From NCBI GenBank assembly GCA_964059195.1, contig CAXKWD010000002.1:148631042-148695041 (forward strand): DNA of 64,000 nucleotides. The letters run 5' to 3'. Position 1 is the first letter of the stretch; every line of letters starts with the position of its first letter. Both the position numbers and the translations under genes were made by a program. Source of the DNA: Ectobius pallidus. Taxonomy: Eukaryota > Arthropoda > Insecta > Blattodea > Ectobiidae. This document shows positions 10,686 to 20,800 of this stretch, in pieces. The notes under the pieces were generated by a model that saw only the letters and a program-made list of their open reading frames with translations, was not told the origin of the DNA and did not search any database.

Positions 10686-10805
10686 ACAACGGCTATGGGA
10701 AATCCTGTGTCAGGGTTCATATCGGATGTGTTTTTGTATTTCATTGAAAGGCAGGTAATTGGGAAGAACATGGACGATGTTATTGCTTTACATGCGTTAT
10801 GTTGA
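8001..10805 (+). CDS. RTE-like LINE ORF2 (endonuclease-reverse transcriptase) with PLE-derived C terminus
   Basis: Starting at the ATG at 8001 (overlapping the ORF1 stop), the frame encodes 934 residues. The same frame is open upstream to 7908, but that lies inside ORF1. The APE endonuclease spans roughly residues 1-230: TLNVLTL, LGLSEVRR, IYAPTE, MGDFNSKVG, NEIDYVLSD, TDHRLVK. RT follows: NYRPISLKS, DQAGFRSGYST, AFVDYKKAFDMVEH (motif A), GVRQGDPISP, FTDDVVLFA (motif C, catalytic DD). The final ~35 residues after about 10690 (GNPVSGFISDVFLYFIE) are not RTE but PLE RT fused in frame. The usual RTE C-terminal tail (GRP..W..D..) is therefore missing, and activity of this chimera is doubtful. Confidence 0.85.
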   Translation: MKPRAPEQQTKLVLATLNVLTLMSEEREEELIHALQTIKLDILGLSEVRRVGEAIVDKNNGYIFCYKGQTRGQRGVGFLIKEEIKHMIQEITGISERMIVLILRTHEKHTIKIIQIYAPTENSSEEEIEEFYSELERTLEKYKTNRTFIMGDFNSKVGHRNHTSEDPVGPYGYGNRNTRGDRLVQFATEQNLKIVNTFFRKDPNSKWTWRHQNGINKNEIDYVLSDSLTSINNIQIEQTLKFQTDHRLVKITVNTKRKRRYFKTLPARNMANFDKTTFSSDLRSKFSQTGLNREAEMQDQYTSIEKNILEAANAALITSNNRENGKFSQNTIELIAQREKLQPNRDLDEKKKQEYAELDRKTKRAIRRDLREHHTKMTKQILESKKSTKEAKRQMNKGKQWILGTTDADGVRSTSREDIIKAATEFYSSLYTSSRRDRWQGYTLPPIGDINDQVPTIIQSEVRVAIEELKAGKSPGEDHICNEYLKLGLDHLLEPLTTIFNTILHTEEIPSQWKLNKIILLHKKGAKDDLQNYRPISLKSNVFKLFSKIITRLITKKLDENQSQDQAGFRSGYSTVDHLQTVTQIMEKAEEFTLPLYLAFVDYKKAFDMVEHISVLQALKRQGIEHKYIRILKNLYNEAQAKITTEREGPTFKLERGVRQGDPISPKLFTSLLEDIFRNLNWKGKYGINIDGNRLTNLRFTDDVVLFASKPDDLQAMIQDLSNTSKDTGLTMNINKTQVMTNRHPLPITVNTTQLQYVSEYIYLGQLVSFKQTMEKELKRRITIAWRKFWSLKRILLDKNLNRKLRFEALESCIFPALLYGYQTWKLTETQKKKIQVCQRKMERKILGISLRDKIPNIRISTLAKTADIAQRAATLKWKWGGHLTRLHNSRWARITTAMGNPVSGFISDVFLYFIERQVIGKNMDDVIALHALC

Positions 10806-11965
10806 TGATATTTTAGTGATAGCTAGGAAGGATATTTTAGACACAATGCTGGAAGAGTTCAGCAGTTACCACAATAAGGTGAGGTTTACGATTGAAAAAT
10901 CAGTGAACAACAGCATTAATTTGTTGGACCTTAGGATTACCCTACATCAACATGGAGTGGGGTTGGGTATGTATACAAAAACATATAAAGGAGAAATGTA
11001 TATACACAAGAGTTCAACGCATTACCATAGAATTAAAAACAACTTATGGCGTAATTTCTCTCATAGAGCCATTGGTTTATGAACAATTACAAAGCACTAA
11101 AAAAGGAAAAGAAAGAAATATTTAGATTAGCAGGAATTAATGGGTATTGTGTAGAAAGATAGACAGCATATGGAAAGTGTTGAAAATGGAAGTGCTAAAA
11201 AAGAAGATAAAAGTAAAGAAAACAATAAAATAGGATATGTAGGGTTACCATATAATCCTTACGTTAGTGAACGTATAGGGAAAGTTTTCCGGAAATACGG
11301 AATACTACCCGCATGTAAAACGGAAAAAACCGGTATAAACGTTTTGGCACAAGTAAAGACAAAATGAATTTTCCCAGAGTGTATTCAGTAAAATGTGGTG
11401 ATGGTGAGGGAATTTATGTCGGGGAAACAGGGAGGGACTTTAAAACTAGAATCCGTGAGCATGTAAGGGATATAGGTAGTGGTAAATCTTCTACTTAACT
11501 CAGCCAGCATATGATAGAAAACAAACATAACGTAGGTGATATAAATATTTTAAGAATTGAGGATGATTGCGTAAAAGAGAAAGGTCTATGAGGCATGGAG
11601 TATAATGAGCACCCAGGGGGTGTGTTTGAATGGAGATGTAGGGGAGGAATGGTTAGACATAATGAAAAGACTCAGACAGGAAAATCCTGTGGTAAAAATT
11701 CCCCTGTTGCCTGTAGAATGCATAGAGGAAGCAATATATGATATTCCAAAGGAATGGAAAACGAGGTATTTTAGGAACTATGTTTTTTAATCGATGGTGA
11801 ACAAACAAGTTACCATGACAAAATTTTAATTTTCCTTATGAGCAGTTCAGTGTGGTGTGTCACCTGAGGAAGACTGTATGGAAGAGTCGAAACGTTGTGT
11901 ATTCTAACCTTTATCCACTGTTTTAGAAATCATTTTTAAAAAAGTCTTTTATTTGTGTTTGACAC
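10686..11965 (+). mobile_element. Penelope-like element A, right copy, decayed
   Basis: Pieces of PLE RT and endonuclease on the plus strand: GNPVSGFISDVFL and RYVDDILVIARKDI (RT motifs, YVDD at about 10795), SINLLDLRITLHQHG, IFRLAGINGYC, GYVGLPYNPYVSERIGK, and VYSVKCGDGEGIYVGET followed by GRDFKTRIREH. The tail at 11740-11965 contains ctgagga..gaaac (about 11864-11893), a hammerhead-like core. Several stops and frame changes occur (10803, near 11160, 11365, about 11490). It extends further 5' than the left copy and is more decayed. Its 3' part is an inverted repeat of 5882-6762. Confidence 0.85.
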
Positions 11966-12464
11966 AGTGGAATTCAGGACCAATATGGATATTTTATTGA
12001 TTTACTAAAAACATACTTAACAATAAGCCAATGAAAAACGATTAGTTTTTGCTTACACAGTTTCACAAATATAGTCATCTGCATCTACAATGCTACAGAA
12101 AAGCGACAGTATTTCGCAGTAATGGATGGAGACTATCTGCTTCATAAAGTCGTTTGGCCATGCAATGCCTCCTTCACAACCATCGCCAAGAGTTAATCCT
12201 CTTTTAAAAAAATACACTATGGGTCCACAAAAGTTGCTGTTGTTCGACTGATACCCTGCTCAGAGTGGCACCAAAAGATCCGAGTTATTGCGGTGGATGA
12301 AGATCCACTAATTCCCCGAAGTGATCTTTGATGTAAATACAATTAACCAAGTCGCTCAGGAAAAGGTTTTGGTCAGTGAGCTTAATAAAAGTCATCTCAT
12401 TGAAGTCCAGCTTGCTCCAAAACGTCTTCTGTATATATAGATGCAGTGCATATTTCCTTCCCAG
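11966..12464. other. Unassigned stretch between two PLE remnants
   Basis: About 500 bp between PLE-A and PLE-B. On the minus strand 12330-12440 there is a short open stretch, but I recognise no family in it and it is too short to call. No repeat, RNA or splice signal stands out. Confidence 0.4.
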
Positions 12465-13240
12465 TCAATCACATCTCACTATCCAATGCTCTATTGTGAT
12501 TGGTTCCAACACATGGAAGGAAAAACGGTTCTTTTCGGCACAATTATTTCCAGCAGGACGCAGATGTTGGGTCCATATCGTTGATAATTTCAGGCCCTCA
12601 TCCCGGTTGATGTTGTTCGGATTCTTGATGATCTCTATGGCCTCCCTTATTTTTCTGTGAGTCCTGTATGTGACCGTGGCTGGAATCTTAGTTTTGTCGA
12701 ACTCAATGGCATGTTTCGTGTCTTCAGAATGTTCAACTACTGCCGACTTCTCTGTTTGGAGGGCCTTCATTGCTCTTGTGTGTTCTCATAATCTCTCTCC
12801 TACCGTTCGACCAGTCTCTCCAATGTACTCACGTTGGCAGCTGCAGGGGATGGCGTAGACTCCAGGTCTTTGTAATGGTGGCAAGCGGTCTTTCTCTTTT
12901 CTGATCAAGTTGCCAATACTGTTTGTAGAGTAGAAGATGGTCTTTATAATGTGTGAACTTAGCAATATTTTGATCTTGTCCGTGGTTCCTTGTACGTACG
13001 GAAGATATGCCGTCTTGGGCTTCTCTGTGGAATGAACGGTCCTTTTAAGGGCCACTCGTTTATTGGTCACTTCTCTTACAGCTCGTGAGACTGTTTCCTT
13101 CGGGAACCTGTCTGCAGGGCCTCAGACAAATGAGAGAGTTTATGCCGTTGGTATGGTGCTTTGCATAAGTTTACCGCCCTGGTAGCCAGTGTTTTAATGA
13201 TGCCTCTCTTCGTCGCTGGTGGTGTACCTGTCTGTATGAG
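12465..13240 (-). mobile_element. Penelope-like element B, 5'-truncated, GIY-YIG end
   Basis: Minus-strand translation, read through one frame change near 13100, gives TPPATKRGIIKTLATRA, REVTNKRVALKRTVHS, TDKIKILLSSHIIKTIF and the endonuclease GVYAIPCSCQREYIGET then GRTVGERL. The next frame continues HTRAMKALQTEKSAVVEH and HRKIREAIEIIKNPNN (12465-12770). This is the connector and GIY-YIG region of a PLE of a different family from PLE-A, with a C-x-C pair after GVYAIP. The RT itself is missing because the copy is truncated where it joins a DUF4817-type transposase at about 13240. The downstream 3' end is not clearly delimited. Confidence 0.78.
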
Positions 13241-13858
13241 GACAGTCCCTTTAGGGTTGTGAAGTGGTCTTTGGTGCAATTCACGAGGATTTTCAGTTGC
13301 CCAGTACCGAAAATTTTGCTTGTTTACTGTACTGTAAAGGTGAAAATGCGCTTCGTCACTTGTCCACACAATAGCACCAGGAGGTACAGGCGTTAGGATT
13401 GCATTACAAGCATCTCTACGTTTCACCCAGCGTTGTGGGCTCAATTCTTGGGCAATCATGATCTTGTAGGGATGTAACTGAAGGTCTGTGTGTAAAATCC
13501 GCCTTATCGTTCTGGATGATATTCCAAGGGCAACGGCGTGTTTCCGTGCAGAACGTGTTGGAGATTGTTCAAAAGACGCCCTAACTGCTTCGATGTTTTG
13601 AGGAGTTCTCACACTTTTAGGTCGTCCAGCTGGTTTTTTTAGGAACTGCAGATCCCGTCGTCTTCACATTACTGATCCATTTCCAAATGGTTTTAGAGTC
13701 AGGAACACAGTCCTTACAATTTAAATTGAACTGCCTGCGAAAGCTCTGCGTCGCCACAACACTTTCCCCGTTTTTAAAAAAGGTCTCCACAACAAAGCCC
13801 CGTAGCTCACCTGTCCACCGCATAGTGACTACTGAAAACTGCATTGTCACTCCAACCT
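13241..13858 (-). pseudogene. Tc1/mariner-like transposase with DUF4817-type N terminus, truncated
   Basis: Two minus-strand open segments. 13617-13850 reads TFFKNGESVVATQSFRRQF, NLNCKDCVPDSKTIWKW and NNVKTTGSAV-like text, the helix-turn-helix N terminus called DUF4817. 13241-13612 continues QNIEAVRASFEQSPTRSAR, LGISSRTIRRILH and IVWTSDEAHFHL (first catalytic Asp), FRYWATENPRELHQRPLHN. A single extra T in a T-run near 13640 separates the frames. The protein ends at about 13240, where it is fused to PLE-B sequence, so the second and third catalytic acidic residues are lost. It is a relic of a cut-and-paste transposon invaded by a PLE. Confidence 0.8.
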
Positions 13859-14682
13859 AATGGCACCTGTCCCACCCCTCTACCTGCTCTGGAGCACCTA
13901 CAGTGAATTTCCGGAACTAGGGAGTCCATTCTGCCCCACCTTGTAGTTGTTTTTAAAATTTGATATTGTATTGTAGTTTGGGAATTGTATGTTTTATTCT
14001 TTTTCTTCTTTTCTTTGGGTTGCAATGTATGTAGTTATCATGTGTTTTGTGGATTGGTGGAGATGGATCTCCGACATGATTAGCGAGCCTTCCACCCCTA
14101 GCCACTTTAATTATTTCTGAGGCGAGGACGCCTCTTAGCCCTTAAGGGAGGTGTTGTAATGCATGGATTGGTATCCGTGGTTTCAAGATTCATAGAATAT
14201 TTCTGTTACGGCGAAAACTGCTGATGGTGGGCTCACGAGCTCGTTGCTAAGCACGAGGCAGGAAGCGGCTAGCTAGTCATGTCGGGGGATGTGACATAGT
14301 GTAGAAGTCTTGGGCAGAAGGTGCCAGAAATGTGTGTAAAAAGGGAACTACTGTAATACTTAGAATAGATGGTGAAGGGAATAAATGGGTAGAATAGTAT
14401 ATGTTGTGTTTATTATTTAGTGTCATACATATTGCAATCCGAAGAGGGATGGGGGAACAATGAGTATTGAACCAGGGGACGTCAAGATCTAGTGCATAAT
14501 CTCCGACTTCTGGGGGCAGTGATGGCAAGAGGCAGCAAGAGAACGCCGTAAACGGTTCCATCCTGGTAGGGCTCTAAAGGGGCCCTCTACAAGTGTACTG
14601 CAACCAAAAGAAATCAGCCATGCATGAGAAAAAGAATTCTCGGCTCCGTACAACACTAGAATGAGCACCCGTCAGGGGATCA
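13859..14682. other. Stretch without a recognised gene; possible LTR remnant
   Basis: The first part probably contains the end of the DUF4817 transposon. Around 14140-14155 a purine run (aagggaggtg) precedes tgttgtaatgcatgg, and a stretch ending in ...tactgca lies at about 14602. A polypurine tract followed by TG...CA would fit a solo LTR of about 450 bp, but there is no second LTR or coding sequence. I hold this as a weak possibility only. Confidence 0.25.
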
Positions 14683-15150
14683 ATGACTTTGAATACCATT
14701 TGTATGTTAAGATGGCAGCCAAAACAAAGATCAGCCTACCCAGACTGCCACCGATGCAAGACGCAGCCGAACATGCATTTTGGACATTCCAACAAGTGCA
14801 ATGGTAACTGGGTAACAGCCTGGATTCAGTAGAACGAAGATGGAAACAAAAAAGCCATGATCTCATTCCAATTAAAATGACAAAAGTCCCAGCACCACAG
14901 TCCTTGCTGCAACTGATACACTGCAGCTGCAAAAAAAGGTTGCAATAGTGCATGTACCTGCAGAAAATCTGGGTTGAAATGCAATACAATTTGCAAAAAA
15001 TGTTCAGGGATTTCATATACCAACAAATTTGAGGAAGCAAGTTAAGTTGGCACCCAAACTGTTGAAGGACAATTTGATTCTGAACAAGAAGAAGATTATG
15101 ACTTGATGACGCATCAGAAGCATATGTACAACCTGGACCTTTTGAACGTC
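14683..15150 (+). pseudogene. Fragment of a multi-copy protein family with C-terminal CXC (tesmin/TSO1-like) domain
   Basis: The plus-strand reading gives KISLPRLPPMQDAAEHAFWT, then VPAPQSLLQLIHCSCKK. After removing one extra A in the A-run at about 14931-14938, it continues GCNSACTCRKSGLKCNT and ICKKCSGISYTNK. The Cys spacing (CxCxxxC...CxCRKxGLxC...CxxC.G) is that of CXC/TSO1-type zinc-binding repeats. An uncharacterised family with this ending, present in many copies in arthropod, cnidarian and mollusc genomes, is known to me from general recognition; its function is unknown. A stop (TAA after VQW) and the frameshift make this copy dead. A different part of what looks like the same family lies at 46121-46568. 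Confidence 0.6.
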
Positions 15151-15416
15151 TAAGGCGCACAAAATACATACCTTTCTCACAATATACTTCCATCATAATA
15201 ATGTTTGCCTCATGAGCAATTGCTCCTGTAACAAAACCAATTGTTTCTGTAATAAAACCTATTGTTTCTGTGATATAAGCATTCTGATTATCATTCAGAT
15301 TATCTGAAGCTTGTACCTATTACTTCATTCCCGACTTATCCGTTTGTATACAGGGCCATATACATAATTAATGGTCATTCATGGGGCCCAAGGGAGTGTA
15401 ATGCGTAATACATGAC

Positions 15417-16140
15417 CTCAACAAGAGAGGCTAATTAGCCTCTTCACTCCAACCCCACCCTCACCTCTCCGTGGTGGGCCCTACTAAGTCGAGTAACCCA
15501 GCCCAAGGTTGAGGTAACCAATCCCTTCGGTGGACTGGGTCGACGAACTAACGAGGGAAGGAGGTCATGATAGGACTACTAAAGGGAATCTTTAGAATAG
15601 GCCTGTCATGATGGTGTGAACTGCCAGCAGGGTTCACATTTTGGCTGGTTGCGGAAGAACCTCTAGTAGGTCAATGGCAGCTCCAGAGGCCTAGTTAGAT
15701 GGTCTACTGCGAAAGGGAAGAGAGATCTCTTTAGCCATGGTGACGGCAACTCTCTAGGGGTATGGACCCCAAAATCAAGTCCACCAGTCCCACTGGAAAA
15801 GGGTTGAGCATGAGGCTGACGACCTGATCTTGTAAAAAATCCCTTGTCACGAAACCCTCACAAATAGAAAAGCTGGATGGATTAAATGGAATACGACATG
15901 GCAAAGGAAAATGGAAACGAGACTAGACTGCAGCGACTTGGAATGTGCAACCGGGGAAAATGCTAGAAGTTGTAAATGAAGCTAAACCGAGGAAGAGATG
16001 GATACAAGATGTAGAAATAGATCTGAAGGCCAAGGGAATAAGAGGATGGAAAGAGTTGGTACGGCAGAGAAGTGAATGGAAAAGAATTGAGAGGGAAGCC
16101 AAAGCCCACCAGGGCCTGTAGTGCTAGAAAGGAAGGAATG
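15417..16140 (+). mobile_element. Internally deleted RTE-like LINE
   Basis: The left part (15417-15960) is a GC-richer leader with text such as gaggctgacgacctgatc that precedes ORF2 in insect RTE elements. It leads into AATWNVQPGKMLEVV, the very start of an APE endonuclease. Without interruption this joins NEAKPRKRWIQDVEIDLKAK, then WKELVRQRSEWKRIEREAKA and HQGL, the extreme C terminus of an RTE ORF2. About 2.5 kb of endonuclease and RT are therefore missing, leaving the two ends. Such a derivative could be mobilised in trans if it keeps the 3' recognition sequence; that is inference. Confidence 0.7.
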
Positions 16141-16283
16141 GTCATTCATAATTAAAAGACATAATGGACTACATAAACTGCCATAAATACAGATAAAAAT
16201 GGTCAAAACACGCGTTTTAGTATTTAAAAAAAATTCCAAGTACTATAGTGTCTGTAATACTACATGTAAATTAAAGTTTGACC

Positions 16284-16403
16284 AGTGCATTTTGCAGGAA
16301 ATTTTATGCTCTTTTGAATGGTATTGGAAAAATATTTGCTAGAAGTGCATTTTGCAGGAAATTTTATGCTCTTTCGAATGGTGTTGGAAAAATATTTTCT
16401 AGA
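16284..16403. repeat. Tandem duplication, 60-bp unit x2
   Basis: Two adjacent copies beginning agtgcattttgcaggaaa (16284 and 16344) with about 95% identity. There is no coding sense on either strand beyond this duplication. Confidence 0.85.
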
Positions 16404-16609
16404 AGTTGGTATCTAAGAGATCTTTCTGATAAACTGAAAAAAGTGCAAAAATTTTGTGGTTTTTTGCTTACAGAAAGTTGTCCCTAGGGCTTTTGAAGTC
16501 GAAAACTTAGTTTTACACTACTCGTTCAACATCAAACAACATGAAAAAGAAAAATCTTTTTACCCTAATTAACGCAATGTGAACTGTATCTATATACTGG
16601 ACTGTATGG

Positions 16610-16690
16610 TTTTTCAAGGTACTTAGGATGGCTTTATTTGGCGGCCGGTTTCGGTCTTAGCCATGCTCCCCTTGATCAGGCCTATTAACA
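16610..16690 (-). mobile_element. Short PLE-like tail with hammerhead-like core
   Basis: On the minus strand the order ctgatca ... gaccgaaaccggccgcc is followed by aaataaag. This resembles the 3' terminal segment of Penelope-like elements, where a hammerhead ribozyme core (CUGAUGA...GAAAC) precedes the end. The first box differs by one base from the consensus. Only about 80 bp can be assigned and no PLE coding sequence is adjacent. Confidence 0.4.
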
Positions 16691-17052
16691 CATCACTTCT
16701 ATTATTAATTCTTTTTTTTTTTTAAGATTTACTTCATGGTAAATTAATAAAATACCAGTATGAGGAATAATTCTTATGTGTTTTTAAATTACACTCATGC
16801 TTTCTTATTTACTCATGTGTTTTCTTTTTTGTTTCCTCCTTATTCACATTTTAAAATTATTATTTGATGATACTAAAGCAAGAATAACTCTGTTGGATAT
16901 ACACCCATACCGTTGAAGCGTTCTAACTCATATGTACCTTCATATGCCAATCGCCAGACACTGGGAGATTGCCAATTTCGAAAGGTGTAACTGACAGAAA
17001 CTAAACACTTTGGTACTCAGTGGACGCAGAATTACTCATTTCGCAGAGTACT

Positions 17053-17290
17053 CATTTCCAAGCTGCAGACTCACATATAGTAATATATCTCAGTTTTTGG
17101 CGAAGTTGGAAAAAATCTTCATTCTTTGATCATGGGTTTTGACCATAATACCTGACCGAATTATTACGTTGTGGTACTTATTCAACGCAGAATTTATTGC
17201 TCTTTAATTAGTTATATTTTAACTTTTTCGCTAGGATGCACCGTTTAGGAGGTATAGGCGAAAAACCAAACAAGTCATAAAATTTCAAGG
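17053..17290. repeat. Direct repeat, first copy (~238 bp)
   Basis: The segment from tttccaagctgcagactc to aaatttcaagg recurs at 17616-17850 in the same orientation with roughly 95% identity, about 325 bp downstream. It has no coding content and its family is unknown to me. Confidence 0.85.
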
Positions 17291-17615
17291 TTTTTTTCTG
17301 CCAAAAGCTTTCCTGAGGTTGCCTGTGTTAGCATTTTTGTTTTTTACATGTTTGTATCCATATACACAAGTTAAAACAAATAAAAGCTTCTATGCCATCT
17401 TTTGCAACAAACAATACCTCTACTGACTGGCCTATAAAAGGTACATAGGAAAATTGTTCCTAGATATTATGCATGGTACTAAATATTCTTTTTTCTAGGC
17501 CTATATAATACTGAATCAGGCAATTATGCTAAATTGCTGAAATTATGAACAAAACTTGAATATAGCACAAAAAATGCCTCTCCAAGTATTCCACCATAAC
17601 TCTTATTTATTATTA

Positions 17616-17850
17616 TTTCCAAGCTGCAGACTCATATATAGTAATATATCTCAGTTTTTGGCAAAGTTGAAAAAATCTTCATTCTTTGATCATGGTTTTT
17701 GACCATAATACCTGACCGAATTATTACGTTGTGGTACTTATTTGACGCAGAATTTATTGCTCTTTAATTAGTTATATTTTAACTGTTTCGCTAGGATGCA
17801 CCGTTTAGGAGGTGTAGGCGAAAAACCAAACAAGTCCTAAAATTTCAAGG
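17616..17850. repeat. Direct repeat, second copy (~235 bp)
   Basis: Same orientation as 17053-17290, with small differences (for example gtattta/attcaa and ctgtttcg/ctttttcg). The sequence between the copies is unrelated and AT-rich, so this may be a local segmental duplication or two insertions of one repeat. Confidence 0.85.
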
Positions 17851-18079
17851 CATTATTGTTCTATTTATGTATTGTATGATGGCAAAACTCCACCAGGCTA
17901 TGGCCTAATAGTAGTAAAAATAAACATACATACGAAAAAGTTTTTCTCTCAAGCATCATCAAGTCAAGGGAGAAGTGACATCAAATATAACATTTTTAAT
18001 CAGTCTATTACATGGTTCTTTAAATAGTCATCTACCTTCCAAAATTACAATATATGTGCCAGCAAAGAACTGTACATCT

Positions 18080-20646
18080 AATGTTATGTTCACACTGAGG
18101 AATTTCTCGGGGAAATGTGTCCGGGCACATGTATGGGAACCTGTTCAAGAACATATTTGCCATAAGTCGCAAAGCTATTGAATATATTCCTAGTCCCCGG
18201 CAAAAAGGGAGTTGAATAAAATGCACCAGAAATAAGGTTCCGGTCGCTGAGTGACCTGCCAGGCAGCATTAGCACAGTATAATATTGTAATTTTTTTCTG
18301 CAAATTGAATGTTTGTCGGTTAAAAACTTGTCCTGGGTGAATCATCAATACTTTTAAAGGAGAAAGAAGCAAAAGTTTTGCACCTAAAACCATATTTGTG
18401 CCTGACAACAAATTCCTCAGTGTAAACACTCACATGAGATAAGTATCCAGATACAAGAATCATGGAAATGTACCTGGGATTTGTGTCTGCAACAAACTAT
18501 ATAACTAGTTTTTTTTTTTATTTTACTGAACTGTAACCTATCCTGTATGTTTGTAATTCCAATTGTATATGTTTTTAATTGTAAGTGTTTTAGGTTCATT
18601 TGTATCTTGTTTGTAGTCTACTCTGTAACTACATTGTAGAGTGGACTAAATAAATAAAAAATTTATAGAAGTACAAATATCTGATATTTACCACCCAAAG
18701 GTTTTCCTAGGCAGCCTTGTATTGAATCTAATTTTTTTTTGCCTACTTACTGAAGGGTGCTTATGCAATTTGAAAAGAGTCAGAGAATTTGGATACAATT
18801 AAACATGTGTACATATGAAAAGCAGTGATTTATTATGACTGTCAGCACTAAGCAAATACCTAAGCAGGTATAAGATTGCTAACTTATAGCACTTCAGTCT
18901 GCACACAAATACTGTGCCTATTTGTAGAAAAATTATCCCCCTGCTATACTGGCACAAAAGATTCCATGTATCACGTTTTGTTTGGTTTCTTTTTTAATAC
19001 AAGCTTCCATTTGTACTACAAGCAGGTGAACTAAATTATGAGATTAATTTTTGTTGCAATGAATGTCAAGACAGAAAAAAGTGTTATGATTAATTCAGGG
19101 GTGCCCACAGAGGCAGGTTAAGATGCACAGTGTGTCATTAAAATTTCTGGAGGGGGTTGAAAATTTTTGCAAAATAAGCATTTTATATATTAAAAACAAA
19201 AACGGTCAAGTTTTGTAACTTCAAAAGGTAATAAAGACTCTTCTCACCCTGCTTAATTCAATGTCTTGATTACATGTTACCAAAATTTCAATATGAAATA
19301 TGTTACAATGGCAATGTGGTATAGTACATTATTAAGCTATGTTCACAATGAGGAATCTGTTGCAGACACAAATACTCCATACAAATTGCAGATCCATTTC
19401 CGTGATTCTTGTATCTGGATACTTATCCAAGTACATGTTCTTGTAACAAATATCCCATGTGAGTGTTCACACTGAGGAATTTGTTGTCAGGCACAAGTAC
19501 GGCTTTAGATGCATAAACGTTTGCTTTTTTCTGGTTGCATTGATGATTCACCCAGAACAAGTTTGTAACCCACAAACACTAAATTAGCGGAAGAAAACGA
19601 CAATATTATACTGTACTAATGTTGATTAAATCTTCCGTGCTCTAGGGTCATGTTAGTCGGCTGTAAAAAGCGGGGATTTATTCTTATCTGGGCAGTCAGT
19701 ATTTTTAATTCTGAATTTTACGGTAAGAATGGTTTATTAACCATTAATATTTCAGCTTTAAAGCTGTGTTCGGTCGTATAATTTTCTGTAAATTCAAGCT
19801 TGCTTAACTTTCTTTAGCAGAGCGTGTTTTATGAGCCTGGAGTTTTGCAGTCAAGCCGACCGGCAGGTGTTGAAACGATAGCCGATAACTTCGATCCATT
19901 GTAGTCGATAGAGAAAGGGTTTGTTTAACCTTGCAAAATAACTGTATAACCCATACTAAAATTGTATATTATTGAGCTTAAATTGTTTATAAGAGGTGCT
20001 AGAAGTGCCTACCCTTCATTTACCACATATGTGACAGCTTCGTAGAAAATATGCTTCAAGATCTACACAGACACACTATCTGCCATGAATCCCGCCTAGG
20101 CCTAATTCAATTCTGATGCTGTTCTAATATCTCTTCTATTTCATCAATTTTTTCAGTAAGCACATGTAGATGTTATCTTAATGATTTCGTATTAAACATA
20201 GAATCTCTTCAAGGAAGAAGAGTGTCTATAACCTAGGCCTAAATTCAAATTTATGTGAGGGAGATTATGAATATGAGGGAGAATACTTCTACATCGACTT
20301 ATACTCTGTTTAGAGCACTCCATAGCAAAATATCGGCGATTTCGTAAAATAAAACTGCGTGAACGTAGCAATATATCTCATGGGATTGATCATAACCACA
20401 AACAGAGTCAGCTGTCACAAGAAACATGACTACAGCACATGCACAAAGAGCATTTTCGCTGGAATTTGTTCAATGTTCTCACTTTCGGAGCGTAAACAAG
20501 AACTTGTGGCGAAATCTTGTTTCAGGTACATTTTATTCACTGTTTGTGTCCAGGAACTAGGAATATGTTACTTGTGGCAAATAGGTTGCTATACGTGTAC
20601 CCGGACACATATTCTTGCAACAAATTCCTCAGTGTGAACATAGCTT
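18080..20646. repeat. Cluster of MITE-like elements with gttcacactgaggaattt ends
   Basis: The motif gttcacactgaggaattt occurs on the plus strand near 18088 and 19470 (and with changes at 19341), and inverted near 18410 and 20618-20638. The outermost pair, aagctatgttcaca at 19334 and its inverted form ending at 20646, could be the TIRs of a 1.3-kb element. 18088 and about 18430 could bound a 0.35-kb one. The stretch 18405-18500 is also an inverted copy of about 19365-19495. I see no coding sequence; these are probably non-autonomous DNA transposons or foldbacks of one family. Confidence 0.55.
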
Positions 20647-20691
20647 TATGATTACTCAGATTTGTTGCTAAAAAATGAAAAGAGGAAATAC

Positions 20692-20800
20692 CTTTGTGGC
20701 TTCAGGTCCTGTTAAAGCTACAATTCTTCTTATCCCTTTAGCAATTGCTTCTTCACTAGCAATAACAAAGTTCCCAATATGTCCTGACTGTTGGAGATGG
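20692..20800 (-). CDS. AlaRS: Alanyl-tRNA synthetase, last exon visible
   Basis: One base completes Thr, then 36 codons read [20 protein letters not shown] followed by [29 protein letters not shown] is diagnostic for AlaRS, and the leading His is the last ligand of the CxxxH editing motif. The acceptor is tttcag and the donor gtattt. The exon ends in phase 0. The remaining C-terminal part of the protein (roughly 240 residues in animal enzymes) is not recognisable in 1-20691, so the next intron is at least 20.7 kb or the later exons lie left of the window. Confidence 0.93.

Noticed and set aside
14153..14602. Solo LTR of a Gypsy-type element
   Set aside because: A purine tract and TG...CA ends are suggestive, but no second LTR, primer-binding site, coding sequence or target duplication supports it.
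14672..15196. Cys-rich 174-codon minus-strand frame
   Set aside because: The plus strand gives the CXC-family reading with the expected Cys spacing after one indel; the minus frame is its shadow.
1..20691. Remaining AlaRS C-terminal exons
   Set aside because: I looked on the minus strand for the conserved C-terminal text and found none; open stretches there have no AlaRS similarity.
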